NCBI GenBank assembly: GCA_027490215.1
Contig: JAIXYO010000061.1
Location: 1 to 64,000 of the forward strand
DNA length: 64,000 nt
Direction of reading: 5' to 3'
Origin: Rubrivivax sp.
Lineage (GTDB): Bacteria > Pseudomonadota > Gammaproteobacteria > Burkholderiales > Burkholderiaceae_C
The translations under genes were made by a program, and so were the position numbers. Position 1 is the first letter of the stretch. Each line of letters starts with the position of its first letter. Below the pieces are notes generated by a model. That model saw only the letters and a program-made list of their open reading frames with translations. It was not told the origin of the DNA and ran no database searches. This document shows, piece by piece, positions 9,904-19,434 of this stretch.

Positions 9904-11087
9904 CAGGACACCGCGCCGACCCCGTACTGCCCGACCAGTGGACGGCCTGCGGCAAATCGTTCCAGTGCGTAAGGCGCCAACGAGATGTCCGGCACGAGGC
10001 CCAGCGCCTCCTGCGCCAGCACGCGTCCCACCGCCGGCGAGAGCTTGAAGCCGTGGCCCGAGAAGCCATAGCCGACCACCAAGCCACTGAGGCCGGGCAG
10101 GCGGCCCAGCACCGGATTCCAGTCGGGCGTCACGTCGTAGACGCCGGTCCATGACGACGCGAGACCCGCGGTCTCAAAGCTCGGGAAGCGCGCGGCCGCC
10201 TGCGCGCCGACCGAGGCCACGGTGTCCAGCGACACATCGCCCTGCTCGTTGTCGGGGCCCGGCAGCACCTCGCCGGCGATGCCTTCGCTGACCAGCATCT
10301 GCGTGCCGCCGTAGCTGCGGCAATACAGCATGCCTTCGGAGCCGAGGTCCTTGAACACCGGCATCGCGTAGGTGTAGGGCTCGGGGCCTTCGAGCGCCAG
10401 CACGGTGTGACGCTCGGACTTCAGCGGCGTCGCGATGCCGGTCCACTGCTCGATCTGCGTGGCCCAGATGTTCTGCGTACTGATCACGGTGCCGGCCAGG
10501 AATCGACCCTGGTCCGTGTCGAGACCGATGACCTTGCCAGATTCGACCAGCAACTGCTGCACCTCGACACCTTCGATGATCTTCACCCCGCCACGCCGCG
10601 CGCAGCGCGCAAAGCTGGTGGCCACCAGATAGGCGTCGGCGAAGCCAGCCTCGGGCTCGAACCCGATCAAGGCCGCATCGTGCAAGTCGGCAATCGGCAG
10701 CAAGGCCTCGGCCTGCTGACGGTCGATCAGGCGCACCTCGATGCCCTGCTGGCGCTGACCCTCGAGTGCGGCGGCCAGCGGTTTGAGCTTCGGCCCGTCG
10801 GGCGCGGCAATCAGGTAGCCGCATTTCACCAGGCCACTGGCGGCTTCTTCGTCGCCGAGGTAGTTCGCGAAATCGGTGAACACCTTCCACGACTCCTTCG
10901 CCATCGTCACGTTCTCACGCACAGAGTAATGGGTGCGCAGGATGCCGGAGGACTGCGAGGTGGTACCCGCGCCGATCTGGGTGCGGTCGAGCACCAGCAC
11001 ACGCTTGGCGCCCAACTGGGCCAGGTGAAAGGCCACCGAAGCGCCGATGACTCCGGCACCGATCACGATCACGTCGTAGGTTTGCAT
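9903..11087 (-). CDS. FAD-dependent oxidoreductase of the DAO family
   Basis: A 394-residue D-amino-acid-oxidase/sarcosine-oxidase-type flavoprotein. The N terminus has the Rossmann motif VIVIGAGVIGASVAFHLA and the ribose-binding acidic residue in VLVLDRT. SQSSGILRTHYS is the substrate-side segment, and VVGYGFSGHGFKLSPAVGR is the C-terminal FAD motif of sarcosine oxidase beta-like proteins. It likely oxidises an N-methylated or alpha-amino acid, passing electrons to oxygen or a quinone. It is coupled by a 1-base overlap to hutD downstream. Exact substrate unknown. Confidence 0.85.
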   Translation of the reverse strand: MQTYDVIVIGAGVIGASVAFHLAQLGAKRVLVLDRTQIGAGTTSQSSGILRTHYSVRENVTMAKESWKVFTDFANYLGDEEAASGLVKCGYLIAAPDGPKLKPLAAALEGQRQQGIEVRLIDRQQAEALLPIADLHDAALIGFEPEAGFADAYLVATSFARCARRGGVKIIEGVEVQQLLVESGKVIGLDTDQGRFLAGTVISTQNIWATQIEQWTGIATPLKSERHTVLALEGPEPYTYAMPVFKDLGSEGMLYCRSYGGTQMLVSEGIAGEVLPGPDNEQGDVSLDTVASVGAQAAARFPSFETAGLASSWTGVYDVTPDWNPVLGRLPGLSGLVVGYGFSGHGFKLSPAVGRVLAQEALGLVPDISLAPYALERFAAGRPLVGQYGVGAVS

Positions 11088-11256
11088 GCAAGCTTGCTTT
11101 CAGCGGTTTGTTTCGCAGGTTGTCACGTCGAAGCTTACCGGCCGCGGATTCACATGCCGGGGCAGGGTCTGCCTGCGGAGGCTTGACGGCACGCACAAAC
11201 CGAACCAGTCTTCGGGACTTGTGTCTTTCACGCAGCGCTGGCTGCGCTCTACCTGC

Positions 11257-12072
11257 ATGACGACCCCCGACGCTGTTGCGCCTTTTCACCTCCTGCGCGG
11301 CACCCGACCCGTGCTGTTGTCGATCCCTCATGTGGGCACGCACATTCCCGAGGCACTTCGCGGCGACTACACCGAGGTCGCACTGCAAAGGGCCGACACC
11401 GACTGGCACCTGGACCGGTTGTACGCCTTCGCGCACCAGTTCGGCGCATCGGTGCTGCGGGCGACGCACTCTCGCAGCGTGATCGACTTGAACCGCCCGC
11501 CGGATAACCAGAGCCTGTACCCGGGACGCATCACCACTGGCCTGTGTCCGACCGAAACCTTTCGCGGCGAACCGCTGTACCAGGCCGGGCGCGCGCCCGA
11601 CGCCGCCGAAACCGCCATGCGCCTCGCGCTGTACTGGCGGCCGTACCACGAGACCCTGGCCGCCGAGCTCGATCGGCTCCGGTCGCTGCACGGTCAGGTG
11701 CTGCTGTGGGATGCGCACTCGATCGCCAGCGAGCTGCCGCGCCTGTTCGATGGCAAGCTGCCCGATCTGAACCTGGGCACCGCAGACGGTGCGAGTTGCG
11801 CTGCCGACGTGCTGGCACCCGTGGCGGCCATCGCTCAGGGCAGCGGCTTCAGCGCCGTAGTAAACGGTCGCTTCAAGGGCGGTCACATCACGCGACACTA
11901 CGGAACCCCATCCCTGGGCGTGCATGCCATCCAGCTCGAGCTGTGCCAGAGCCTGTACATGGATGAGAACAGACCCTTCGAATACCGACCTGAGCGGGCC
12001 GAACGCTTGCAGCCCACCCTGACGGCCATGCTGAGCCAGGCCTGCGACGCGCTGGCTGCGCTGACACCCTGA
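11257..12072 (+). CDS. hutG: N-formylglutamate deformylase
   Basis: Hydrolyses N-formylglutamate to glutamate and formate, the last step of one branch of histidine degradation. The 271-residue protein shows LLSIPHVGTHIPE, VIDLNRPPDNQSLYPG, LLWDAHSI and FKGGHITRHYG, the conserved blocks of the N-formylglutamate amidohydrolase family. The frame is open from 11086, but the ATG at 11257 fits the family start. It stands divergent to the FAD oxidase-hutD genes, a loose hut grouping without hutH, hutU or hutI in view. Confidence 0.9.
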   Translation: MTTPDAVAPFHLLRGTRPVLLSIPHVGTHIPEALRGDYTEVALQRADTDWHLDRLYAFAHQFGASVLRATHSRSVIDLNRPPDNQSLYPGRITTGLCPTETFRGEPLYQAGRAPDAAETAMRLALYWRPYHETLAAELDRLRSLHGQVLLWDAHSIASELPRLFDGKLPDLNLGTADGASCAADVLAPVAAIAQGSGFSAVVNGRFKGGHITRHYGTPSLGVHAIQLELCQSLYMDENRPFEYRPERAERLQPTLTAMLSQACDALAALTP

Positions 12073-12084
12073 CGCGCTGTGACC

Positions 12085-13083
12085 ATGTGGCGTGCCGCGC
12101 TGACCTTGACCGCTGCGCTGTGGCTGGTCGGCTGCGCCAGCACGCCAGGCGGGTCGGGAGGGTCAGTGCCAGCGTCGATTCCCGCTGCCGACAACACCGG
12201 CCGAGACGGCCCACCAGCCGCACCACCGCCACATCTGGCCGACGTGCCCGACGCCGAGCCGCGCGTCGAGACCATCAAGCCTCGCGGCGCCAACAAGCCC
12301 TACGAGATCGCCGGTCAGCGTTACGAACCCATGGCCGCCGATCTTCCCTACAGCGAGCGTGGGCTCGCATCCTGGTACGGCCGCAGATTCCATGGCCTGC
12401 CCACGGCCAGCGGCGAGCCTTACGACATGTACGCGATGACGGCCGCGCATCCCACCTTGCCGATCCCGAGCTATGCACGGGTGCGCAACCCGGCCAACGG
12501 CCGCGAGATCGTGGTGCGCGTCAACGACCGCGGTCCGTTCCACGGCGGTCGCATCATCGACCTGAGCTACACCGCCGCGCTGAAGCTGGACCTGCTGCGC
12601 GGCGTGGCGCCGGTGGAAGTCGAGCGTCTGACGCATGACGCCATCCGCACCGGCGCCTGGCGCCAGCAGACGCCTGCGCAAGCGCTTGCAGCAGCGACCA
12701 CGCCGACGCCTGCGGCAGCGGCAGCGACACCGACTCAGCCAGTGGGCAGCGGGGCCGCAGCGACGCCGGCCGCAGCAGCCGTCCTGGGGCCTGCCTCGCT
12801 GGCCACCGTCGAGACTCCCGATGCGAAAGCTGCCGCGGCCACACCGGCGCGCGGCTTCTGGGTCCAGCTGGGCGCTTTCCGGCAGCGTGACGGTGCCGAC
12901 CGCCTGCACCAGCGGCTGTCGAGCGACCTGTCGTGGCTCGCCCCGTTGCTGGCCATCTTCAGCGACCGCGACCTGCTGCGCGTGCAAGCCGGCCCCTACG
13001 CCGATCGCGCCGAAGCGTCACTCGTTGCCCAACGGGTGCGCGCTGCCGCCTCGCTGGCACCGGTAGTGATCGAACGCCGCTGA
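12085..13083 (+). CDS. rlpA: Septal ring lytic transglycosylase RlpA-like lipoprotein
   Basis: An outer-membrane lipoprotein that cleaves or binds denuded peptidoglycan glycan strands at the septum. The signal peptide ends in a lipobox (LWLVGC, acylated Cys near residue 17). The double-psi beta-barrel spans about residues 90-185 with GLASWYG, PYDMYAMTAAH and VRVNDRGPF followed by RIIDLS. After an Ala/Thr/Pro-rich linker a SPOR domain ends the protein (FWVQLGAFRQRDGADRL, then LLRVQAGPY). The start is either the ATG at 12085 or a GTG two codons earlier; neither has a clear ribosome site. Confidence 0.92.
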   Translation: MWRAALTLTAALWLVGCASTPGGSGGSVPASIPAADNTGRDGPPAAPPPHLADVPDAEPRVETIKPRGANKPYEIAGQRYEPMAADLPYSERGLASWYGRRFHGLPTASGEPYDMYAMTAAHPTLPIPSYARVRNPANGREIVVRVNDRGPFHGGRIIDLSYTAALKLDLLRGVAPVEVERLTHDAIRTGAWRQQTPAQALAAATTPTPAAAAATPTQPVGSGAAATPAAAAVLGPASLATVETPDAKAAAATPARGFWVQLGAFRQRDGADRLHQRLSSDLSWLAPLLAIFSDRDLLRVQAGPYADRAEASLVAQRVRAAASLAPVVIERR

Positions 13084-13172
13084 CAGCGGCGTTCGATCCG
13101 ATCAAGCCACGCCCGCGGCACGGGCCGCCAGGCGGCGCCCCTCGGGGGCAGGAGCGCAGCGACTGGGGGCCC

Positions 13173-14705
13173 TTATTTCGCCGTCGGCATGACGAACTCC
13201 GCACCCTTGCCAATGCTCGCCGGCCAGCGCTGCATCACGCTCTTCTGCCTGGTGTAGAAGCGCACGCCTTCTTCCCCGTAGGCATGCATGTCACCGAAGA
13301 GGCTCTTCTTCCAGCCACCGAAACCGTGCCAGGCCATGGGCACCGGGATCGGCACGTTGATGCCGACCATGCCGACCTGGATGCGCCGCGCGAATTCGCG
13401 TGCCACATTGCCGTCGCTGGTGAAGCAGGCCACGCCATTGCCGTACTCATGGTCGTTGACCAGCTTCACTGCCGCCGCGAAATCGGGCACCCGCACCACC
13501 ACGAGCACCGGGCCGAAGATTTCTTCGCGGTAGATGCGCATCTCGGGCGTCACGTGGTCGAACAACGTGCCGCCGGTGAAGAACCCGCCCTCATGGCCAG
13601 GCACCTTGAGGCCCCGACCATCGACAACCAGCGTGGCGCCTTCCTCAACGCCGAGGCCGATGTAACCCTCGATGCGCTCGAGAGCCTGCTTCGTCACGAC
13701 CGGGCCCATCTCGGCGTCTGGCTCCATCCCGTTCTTGACCTTCAATGCCTTCGCGCGTGCGGCCAGCGCGGGAACCAGCCTGTCGGCCACATCGCCGACG
13801 GCCACCGCGACGCTGATTGCCATGCAGCGCTCGCCGGCCGAGCCGTAGCCGGCGCCGATCAATGCGTCGACCGTCTGCTCGAGGTCGGCGTCGGGCATCA
13901 CGACCATGTGGTTCTTGGCACCACCAAGCGCCTGCACCCGCTTGCCGTGGTGGGCACCCGTCTCGTAGATGTACTGCGCGATGGGCGTCGAGCCGACGAA
14001 GCTGATCGCCTTCACGTCGGGATGCGTCAACAGCGTGTCGACCGCCAGCTTGTCGCCTTGCACCACATTGAACACGCCGTCGGGCAGGCCGGCCTGCTTC
14101 AGCAGCTCGGCCATGAACAGGCTGGGCGACGGATCGCGCTCGCTCGGCTTCAGCACGAAGCAGTTACCGGCGGCGATCGCGATCGGGAACATCCAGCACG
14201 GCACCATGACCGGAAAGTTGAACGGCGTGATGCCGGCCACCACACCCAGGGGCTGGCGCAACGTCCAGTTATCGATGCCGGTGGAGACCTGCTCGGTGTA
14301 GTCACCCTTGAGCAGTTGCGGAATGCCGCAGGCGAACTCGATGATGTCGATGCCGCGACTGACCTCGCCCTGCGCATCGGTGAATACCTTGCCGTGTTCG
14401 GCGGTGATCAGCGCGGCGAGCGCATCGCGGTGCTGGTTCATCAGTTCGAGGAACTTGAAGAGCACACGCGCGCGGCGTATCGGTGGCGTGTCGGCCCAGC
14501 CTTCGAACGCTGCCCGCGCTGCGGCGACGCCGGCGTTCACCTCGTCGGCGCTGCCCAGCGCCACGTGGCGAGCCACTTCACCGGTCGCCGGGTTGTAGAC
14601 CGGCTGACGCCGCCCGCTGAGGCTGGCGACCGCGCGACCGGCGATGAAGTGCCCGACTTCGGTGGTCGGGAACGAGGTGGCGGTCAATGCGTCGGGTGCG
14701 CCCAT
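13173..14705 (-). CDS. mmsA: Methylmalonate-semialdehyde dehydrogenase (CoA-acylating)
   Basis: Oxidises methylmalonate or malonate semialdehyde to propionyl- or acetyl-CoA in valine, beta-alanine and uracil-derived carbon catabolism. The 510-residue protein has [18 protein letters not shown], the NAD-binding [28 protein letters not shown] and the catalytic Cys in [13 protein letters not shown]. The last two mark the MmsA subfamily within aldehyde dehydrogenases. It stands alone on the minus strand, without mmsB beside it. Confidence 0.94.
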   Translation of the reverse strand: MGAPDALTATSFPTTEVGHFIAGRAVASLSGRRQPVYNPATGEVARHVALGSADEVNAGVAAARAAFEGWADTPPIRRARVLFKFLELMNQHRDALAALITAEHGKVFTDAQGEVSRGIDIIEFACGIPQLLKGDYTEQVSTGIDNWTLRQPLGVVAGITPFNFPVMVPCWMFPIAIAAGNCFVLKPSERDPSPSLFMAELLKQAGLPDGVFNVVQGDKLAVDTLLTHPDVKAISFVGSTPIAQYIYETGAHHGKRVQALGGAKNHMVVMPDADLEQTVDALIGAGYGSAGERCMAISVAVAVGDVADRLVPALAARAKALKVKNGMEPDAEMGPVVTKQALERIEGYIGLGVEEGATLVVDGRGLKVPGHEGGFFTGGTLFDHVTPEMRIYREEIFGPVLVVVRVPDFAAAVKLVNDHEYGNGVACFTSDGNVAREFARRIQVGMVGINVPIPVPMAWHGFGGWKKSLFGDMHAYGEEGVRFYTRQKSVMQRWPASIGKGAEFVMPTAK

Positions 14706-14769
14706 GGCGTGCTCCAGGTTCGGTTCATGTTCGTATCAGTGCGGGAGTTTAGGAGCGCGACAATCCAGC

Positions 14770-15459
14770 ATGCCCTCTTCCACACCTTCTTCATCCAGCG
14801 ACGCCACGCCACTCGGCGAGCGCGACATCGACGAGTTGCAGACCTTGCTCGACCGCGTGCCCGCGCCGCTGGAGCCGCTTGATGTCAGCATGCTCGACGG
14901 CTTCCTGTGCGGCGTGCTGCTTCAGCCTCAGCTGGTGCCCGCGTCGCAATGGCTGCCTCACCTTACCGATGCCGACGGGCGCACGCTGCCGGCCTCGTTC
15001 GATGCGACACGGCTGCATGCGCTGGCGCTGCGCCGGCATGCGGAACTGGACAACGCGATCGGCGGCCGACAGTGGTTCGACCCCTGGGTGTTCGAGATGG
15101 CACCAGCGGATGACGAAGACAGCGACGAGCCGCACGAGACCGCCGCGGTCTACGCCTGGGTGGCCGGGTTCGCGACCGCGCAGGAGTTCTTCCCTGGGCT
15201 GATGCGGCTGGACGCTGGCGCGCTGACGGCACCATTGGCGCTGCTGTATCGGCATCTGGACCCCGATGACCTGGAAGACGCCGACGAATTGATCGAAGAG
15301 ATCGAATCGCTGGAGCCACCTGCCGACCTGAGCGCAGCGGTCGAAGAGCTGGTGCGCGCGACCTTGCTGCTGGCCGATGTGGCCCGCCCCCGCCCGGAGG
15401 CCGGTCGACCGCATCGCGCGCCGTCGCGCGGTCCGACACGCCGACCACGAGGCCGCTAG
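14770..15459 (+). CDS. UPF0149 / YecA-YgfB family protein
   Basis: A 229-residue acidic protein of the YgfB/YecA family, whose function is poorly known. The family core is visible as LDVSMLDGFLCGVLLQP (residues 38-54), WVAGFATAQEFFP and LLYRHLDPDD. The C-terminal SEC-C metal-binding segment of YecA is absent; the tail is Arg/Pro-rich. An Asp/Glu-rich stretch follows near residues 115-122. The start was placed at the ATG at 14770; open frame continues upstream through the mmsA start. It is divergent from mmsA. Confidence 0.75.
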   Translation: MPSSTPSSSSDATPLGERDIDELQTLLDRVPAPLEPLDVSMLDGFLCGVLLQPQLVPASQWLPHLTDADGRTLPASFDATRLHALALRRHAELDNAIGGRQWFDPWVFEMAPADDEDSDEPHETAAVYAWVAGFATAQEFFPGLMRLDAGALTAPLALLYRHLDPDDLEDADELIEEIESLEPPADLSAAVEELVRATLLLADVARPRPEAGRPHRAPSRGPTRRPRGR

Positions 15460-15529
15460 CTCGACGGCTCGCCTGGGCGGGCCAGACTGCTGCGCAGGAC
15501 ATGCTCGGCGACAGCGGCGTTGCCGACCT

Positions 15530-16837
15530 TCAAGCGGTCGCCATGCGCGGTCGACGGGCCATGCTGCTCTCGCCGTAGAAGCCGAAATCGAGCGCCGGCC
15601 GCTTGCCGCTGATCAGCTCAGCCAGCGCCCGGCCCGAGCCTGCGCCGTGCGTCCATCCCAGCGTGCCATGCCCGGAATTGACCCACAGCCTGCCGATCGG
15701 GCTGCGTCCGATGATCGGGATGTTGTCTGGCGTGCTGGGACGCAGACCGGCCCAGAAATTCGGCGTCGCAGTGTCCGCCACACCGGGGAACAGCTCTTCG
15801 TAACGCGTCACCAGCGCCTCGCAGCGCACTCTGGAGGTCCCGCTCGTGATCGAGGTGTCGTAGCCCGCCATTTCCGCGGTGCCTGCGATGCGCACTTCGT
15901 CACCCAATCGGCTGATCGCGATCTTGCGGCCGTCGTCAAGCAGGCTGACGGTGCTCGCGCGCTCGGGATGCTTCAACTTCAGCGTCGCCGAATAGCCCTT
16001 GGCCGGGTAGATGTTCAGGCAAAGACCCAGTGGGCGCAGCAACGGCGCGGTGTAGCTGCCCATCGCGGCAACATAGGCATCGGCGCGCAGCGTCGACACC
16101 TGACGCGTGACGTGGTCGCGCACCCGCACCGAATCGATGGCACCGCCCGACTTTTGCAGGTCGAGGACGTCATGCCGGTACAGAAAGGTGGCGCCTCTCT
16201 CGGCGCAACGCCTGGCCAGTTGCTGGGTGAACACACGGGCATCTCCCGATTCGTCGCTGGGCGTGTAGGTGCCGCCGGCCAGACGCGGGCCGAACGACGC
16301 GAGTGCGGGCTCAACGGCCAGCACCTCGTCGCGCGACAGCACCCGACGATCGACGCCGTGGCGACGCATCACTTCGGCGGCCGCGGCACCCGCTTCAAAG
16401 TCTTGCTGGGTCGAGAAGAAATGCAGGATGCCGCGTTCGAGGCGGTGGTATTCGATGCCGGTTTGGGCCACGACAGCCTTCAGTGCCGCCTGGCTGTAGC
16501 GGCCGAGCGCCACCAACTGGCCGACATTGCGCTCGAAAGCCTGCGTGTTGCACTGGGCGAGGAAGCTCAGGCCCCAGCGCCACTGGTGGGGGTCGAGCCT
16601 CGGGCGAAACAGCAGCGGGGCATCGTCGCGAAGCAGCCATTTGGCGACCTTGAACGGCGCCTCGGCATTGGCCCAGGGCTCGCAGAAGCTGACCGAGATC
16701 TGTGCGCCGTTGGCAAAGCTGGTTTCGAGTGCCGCATCCGGCTGGCGGTCGACGACAGTGACCTCATGCCCCTCCCCCAGCAGATGCCAGGCGGTGCTGA
16801 TGCCGACGATACCGGCGCCCATCACGATGACTTTCAT
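15530..16837 (-). CDS. dadA: D-amino acid dehydrogenase small subunit
   Basis: A membrane-associated flavoprotein that deaminates D-amino acids (notably D-alanine) to keto acids and feeds electrons to the quinone pool. The 435-residue product starts MKVIVMGAGIVGISTAWHL (FAD Rossmann motif) and has NGAQISVSFCEPWANA, YPAKGYSATL and the C-terminal GLRPSTPDNIPIIG and NSGHGTLGWTH blocks typical of DadA. An argP-type regulator is divergent 99 bases away with inverted repeats between them, so it probably controls dadA. Confidence 0.93.
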   Translation of the reverse strand: MKVIVMGAGIVGISTAWHLLGEGHEVTVVDRQPDAALETSFANGAQISVSFCEPWANAEAPFKVAKWLLRDDAPLLFRPRLDPHQWRWGLSFLAQCNTQAFERNVGQLVALGRYSQAALKAVVAQTGIEYHRLERGILHFFSTQQDFEAGAAAAEVMRRHGVDRRVLSRDEVLAVEPALASFGPRLAGGTYTPSDESGDARVFTQQLARRCAERGATFLYRHDVLDLQKSGGAIDSVRVRDHVTRQVSTLRADAYVAAMGSYTAPLLRPLGLCLNIYPAKGYSATLKLKHPERASTVSLLDDGRKIAISRLGDEVRIAGTAEMAGYDTSITSGTSRVRCEALVTRYEELFPGVADTATPNFWAGLRPSTPDNIPIIGRSPIGRLWVNSGHGTLGWTHGAGSGRALAELISGKRPALDFGFYGESSMARRPRMATA

Positions 16838-16852
16838 GTCCGTCGCCCCAAA

Positions 16853-16942
16853 GAATGATGCTGCCGACAATTTTGCGATCCGAGCCTTCCAAAAAGAAGC
16901 ATCATTCATTAATCAATCAACACATTAGTAAAGCTAATGAAT
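16853..16942. promoter_or_regulatory. Nested inverted repeats in the dadA-argP divergent promoter
   Basis: Three repeats lie in the intergenic region. GAATGATGCT (16853-16862) faces AGCATCATTC (16898-16907), a perfect 10-base pair with centres 45 bases apart. ATTCATTA (16904-16911) faces TAATGAAT (16935-16942). CATTAG (16923-16928) faces CTAATG (16934-16939), which includes the argP start codon. The AT-rich, multi-site layout is what LysR-type tetramers use for divergent control and autoregulation. Confidence 0.55.
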
Positions 16943-17962
16943 AACCTGGACCCCGCAGCGCTCGATTGCCTGGCCGCGCTGGCCGACCACGGCGGCTTCG
17001 AAGCAGCAGCGCAGCGTCTGGCCATCACGCAGTCGGCGGTGTCGCAGCGCTTGCGCGCACTGGAAGCGCAGGTCGGCCAGCCGCTGGTGGTGCGCTCGCG
17101 GCCGCTGCGGCTGACCGAGCCGGGCAAGGTCCTGCTGCGCTTCGCGCGCCAGCTGCAGGCACTGCGCGCCGACGTGTCGCGCGAACTGGGTGTGCAGCCC
17201 TCGGTCGGCGAACGGCTGCCGGTGGCCGTCAACGCCGACAGCCTGGCGACGTGGGTTCTGCCCGCGCTCGATGCGCTGGTGCACGACGGGCTGGCACTGG
17301 AGTTGGTGGTCGATGACCAGGACTTCACCCATGACTGGCTGCGTCAGGGCGAGGTGCTGGGCTGCGTGAGCACGGTCAGCAAGGCGCTGAAGGGCTGCCG
17401 CGTCGTGCCCCTGGGCGTGATGCGCTATGTTGCGGTGGCGAGCCCGGGCTTCGTCGCGATGGAGTTGAGGGGCTCGCCCTCGGGGCTCAATGAGGCGAGC
17501 TTCAGTCAGGTGCCCTTCCTTGTCTTCAACCGCAAGGACGACATGCAACGCCGATGGGTGACGAGCGCCTTCGGCATTGCCGGCGCGCGGCTGAAGGCGC
17601 GCTACGTGCCATCGTCTGAGGCATGTGTGCGCGCTGCGCTGATGGGCTGGGGCGTGGGCGTGGTCCCCGAGTTGCAGGTGCGACCGCTGCTCGCATCCGG
17701 CGAGCTGGTCGCGTTGCGGCCCGATGTGTCGATCCCCATCGCGTTGCACTGGCACCAATGGCGCCTCGGCCCCGACGGCGCCCCACCGTCGGCACGGGTG
17801 GCGATGCTCGACCGCGTCGGCGCAGCACTGACCGCCGGCTCGCGAAGTGCGCTGGACCAGGAGGCCACACGTGCGATGCGCACCACACCACCTGTTCGAG
17901 GGGTTTCGCATTCGCGCAAGGAATCTTCTACTTCTTCTGTGCGCCAGGCCGATAAGAAGTGA
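16937..17962 (+). CDS. argP: LysR-type regulator of the ArgP/IciA subfamily
   Basis: A transcription factor of 341 residues. The winged helix-turn-helix is at about residues 18-65 (GGFEAAAQRLAITQSAVSQR, then LEAQVGQPLVVR). The effector domain has VNADSLATWVLPAL and GWGVGVVPELQVRPLL, characteristic of ArgP, which senses lysine or arginine in E. coli. About 40 extra residues extend the C terminus beyond the usual length. It is divergent from dadA and its start codon lies inside an inverted repeat, consistent with autoregulation. Effector here is unknown. Confidence 0.88.
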   Translation: MNNLDPAALDCLAALADHGGFEAAAQRLAITQSAVSQRLRALEAQVGQPLVVRSRPLRLTEPGKVLLRFARQLQALRADVSRELGVQPSVGERLPVAVNADSLATWVLPALDALVHDGLALELVVDDQDFTHDWLRQGEVLGCVSTVSKALKGCRVVPLGVMRYVAVASPGFVAMELRGSPSGLNEASFSQVPFLVFNRKDDMQRRWVTSAFGIAGARLKARYVPSSEACVRAALMGWGVGVVPELQVRPLLASGELVALRPDVSIPIALHWHQWRLGPDGAPPSARVAMLDRVGAALTAGSRSALDQEATRAMRTTPPVRGVSHSRKESSTSSVRQADKK

Positions 17963-17985
17963 TCACAAGTGTTGTGAAGTACACG

Positions 17986-17999
17986 TGATACATGTGTCA
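17986..17999. promoter_or_regulatory. Imperfect palindrome in the argP-downstream gap
   Basis: TGATACATGTGTCA is a 14-base palindrome with one mismatched pair, next to a second small repeat, CACAA-GTG-TTGTG (17963-17976 area). The 110-base AT-richer stretch between argP and the small gene at 18074 otherwise holds nothing. It may be the small gene's control site. Confidence 0.25.
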
Positions 18000-18073
18000 A
18001 ATCCCAACACCGTCACGTCAGTGTCTTGCCACACTGTCACCATTCGTCGAAGGTGTTGTCGTCGGGAGTCGTC

Positions 18074-18301
18074 GTGCCAAAAGTCAAGAACATTGCGTGG
18101 TGGCGCGCCCTCAGAGGGCGATGGGTTGCCGCGCGCAAACCTCGGGATGCCGATGACATGGGCGACATGGGCACGGCCTTCGGCCTCGATGCCTGCCTCC
18201 AGGCCGACCTCGAATTTCAAGCCTTCCAGGAATCGCGGCGCGCACTTGGCGACAGCTCAGTGACACTGATCGACCGGCTGAACGGCCGCTCGGTGCTCTG
18301 A
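18074..18301 (+). CDS. Small hypothetical protein
   Basis: A 75-residue frame starting at a GTG with a GGGAG ribosome site 5-6 bases upstream. It reads VPKVKNIAWWRALRG at the start and ends LTLIDRLNGRSVL-like, basic at the N terminus and acidic in the middle. No domain is recognised and no signal peptide or membrane segment is evident. It sits between argP and the convergent mnmA, preceded by a palindrome-rich gap. The frame could be chance; codon composition does not rule out a real gene. Confidence 0.4.
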   Translation: MPKVKNIAWWRALRGRWVAARKPRDADDMGDMGTAFGLDACLQADLEFQAFQESRRALGDSSVTLIDRLNGRSVL

Positions 18302-18312
18302 GAGCCGGCAGA

Positions 18313-19434
18313 TCAGTTTTCAACCTCGGCGATCACGCCACCGCCCAGGCACACCTCGCCGTCGTACAGCACCGCCGATTGACCAGGGGTCACGGCCCAC
18401 TGCGCTGCGGAAAACCGTAACTCAAAACGCTCGGCCACCGGCTTCTCTGCGGCTGCTGTCAATGTGCAGGCAGCGTCGGTCTGCCGATAGCGCGTCTTGG
18501 CCGCCAGCGGACCGGCCAGTGGCGGCTGGCCTGCAACCCAGCTGGCGTCATCGGCCACCAGCGCCCTGTTTTGCAACCAGGGATGGTCGTGGCCCTGAAC
18601 AACATACAGCGTGTTGTTGGCCATGTCCTTGCGTGCGGTGAACCAGGGAGCGTGGTCACCGCCACCGCGCGCATGGCCGCGCGCCTTCAAGCCGCCGATG
18701 CCGATGCCCTTGCGCTGACCCAGCGTGTAGAAGCTGAGCCCGACGTGCTCGCCGATCACCCGCCCGCGGTCGTCCTTGATCGGGCCCGGCACATGCGCGA
18801 GGTAGCGATTCAGAAACTCCCGGAACGGCCGCTCCCCGATGAAACAGATGCCGGTGCTGTCCTTCTTCTTCGCATTCGGCAGGCCGATCTCGGCGGCGAT
18901 GCGCCGAACTTCAGTCTTGGGCAGTTCGCCGACCGGAAACAGCGTCTTCGACAGCTGCGCCTGGTTCAGCCGGTGCAGAAAGTAGCTTTGGTCCTTCAAC
19001 GGGTCCAGGCCCTTGAGCAGCTGAAACGAGCTGCCCACTTGCCTCACGCGTGCGTAATGTCCTGTGGCGATGCACTCGGCACCGAGCCTCATCGCATGGT
19101 CGAGGAAGGCCTTGAACTTGATTTCGGCGTTGCACAGCACGTCGGGGTTCGGCGTGCGGCCCGCCTGGTACTCGCGCAGGAAGTCTGCGAACACCCGGTC
19201 CTTGTAGTCGGCGGCAAAGTTGACATGCTCGATATCGATGCCCAGCACGTCAGCGACCGAGGCAGCGTCAAGGAAGTCCTGGCGGGAGGAACAGTATTCA
19301 CTGTCATCGTCGTCCTCCCAGTTCTTCATGAAGATGCCGATCACCTCGTGGCCCTGTTGCTTGAGAAGGTGGGCGCTGACCGCCGAATCGACGCCCCCAC
19401 TCAAGCCGACGACCACCCGTCGCTTCGCGCTCAC
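18313..19434 (-). CDS. mnmA: tRNA-uridine 2-sulfurtransferase MnmA
   Basis: Thiolates U34 of tRNA-Lys, -Glu and -Gln in the cytosol, taking sulfur from a persulfide relay. The 373-residue protein has the PP-loop GLSGGVDSA (residues 10-18), catalytic Cys101 in [13 protein letters not shown] and the persulfide Cys197 in [13 protein letters not shown]. The start is a GTG at 19434 that overlaps the stop of the Nudix gene by 4 bases (GTGA). E. coli has the same nudJ-mnmA pair, which supports both calls. Confidence 0.95.
   Translation of the reverse strand: MSAKRRVVVGLSGGVDSAVSAHLLKQQGHEVIGIFMKNWEDDDDSEYCSSRQDFLDAASVADVLGIDIEHVNFAADYKDRVFADFLREYQAGRTPNPDVLCNAEIKFKAFLDHAMRLGAECIATGHYARVRQVGSSFQLLKGLDPLKDQSYFLHRLNQAQLSKTLFPVGELPKTEVRRIAAEIGLPNAKKKDSTGICFIGERPFREFLNRYLAHVPGPIKDDRGRVIGEHVGLSFYTLGQRKGIGIGGLKARGHARGGGDHAPWFTARKDMANNTLYVVQGHDHPWLQNRALVADDASWVAGQPPLAGPLAAKTRYRQTDAACTLTAAAEKPVAERFELRFSAAQWAVTPGQSAVLYDGEVCLGGGVIAEVEN

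Noticed and set aside
12933-14882. Open frame of about 650 codons on the plus strand opposite mmsA
   Set aside because: It is the antisense shadow of a clear dehydrogenase gene; its translation is His/Arg/Asp-rich low-complexity sequence without motifs, typical of GC-rich DNA.
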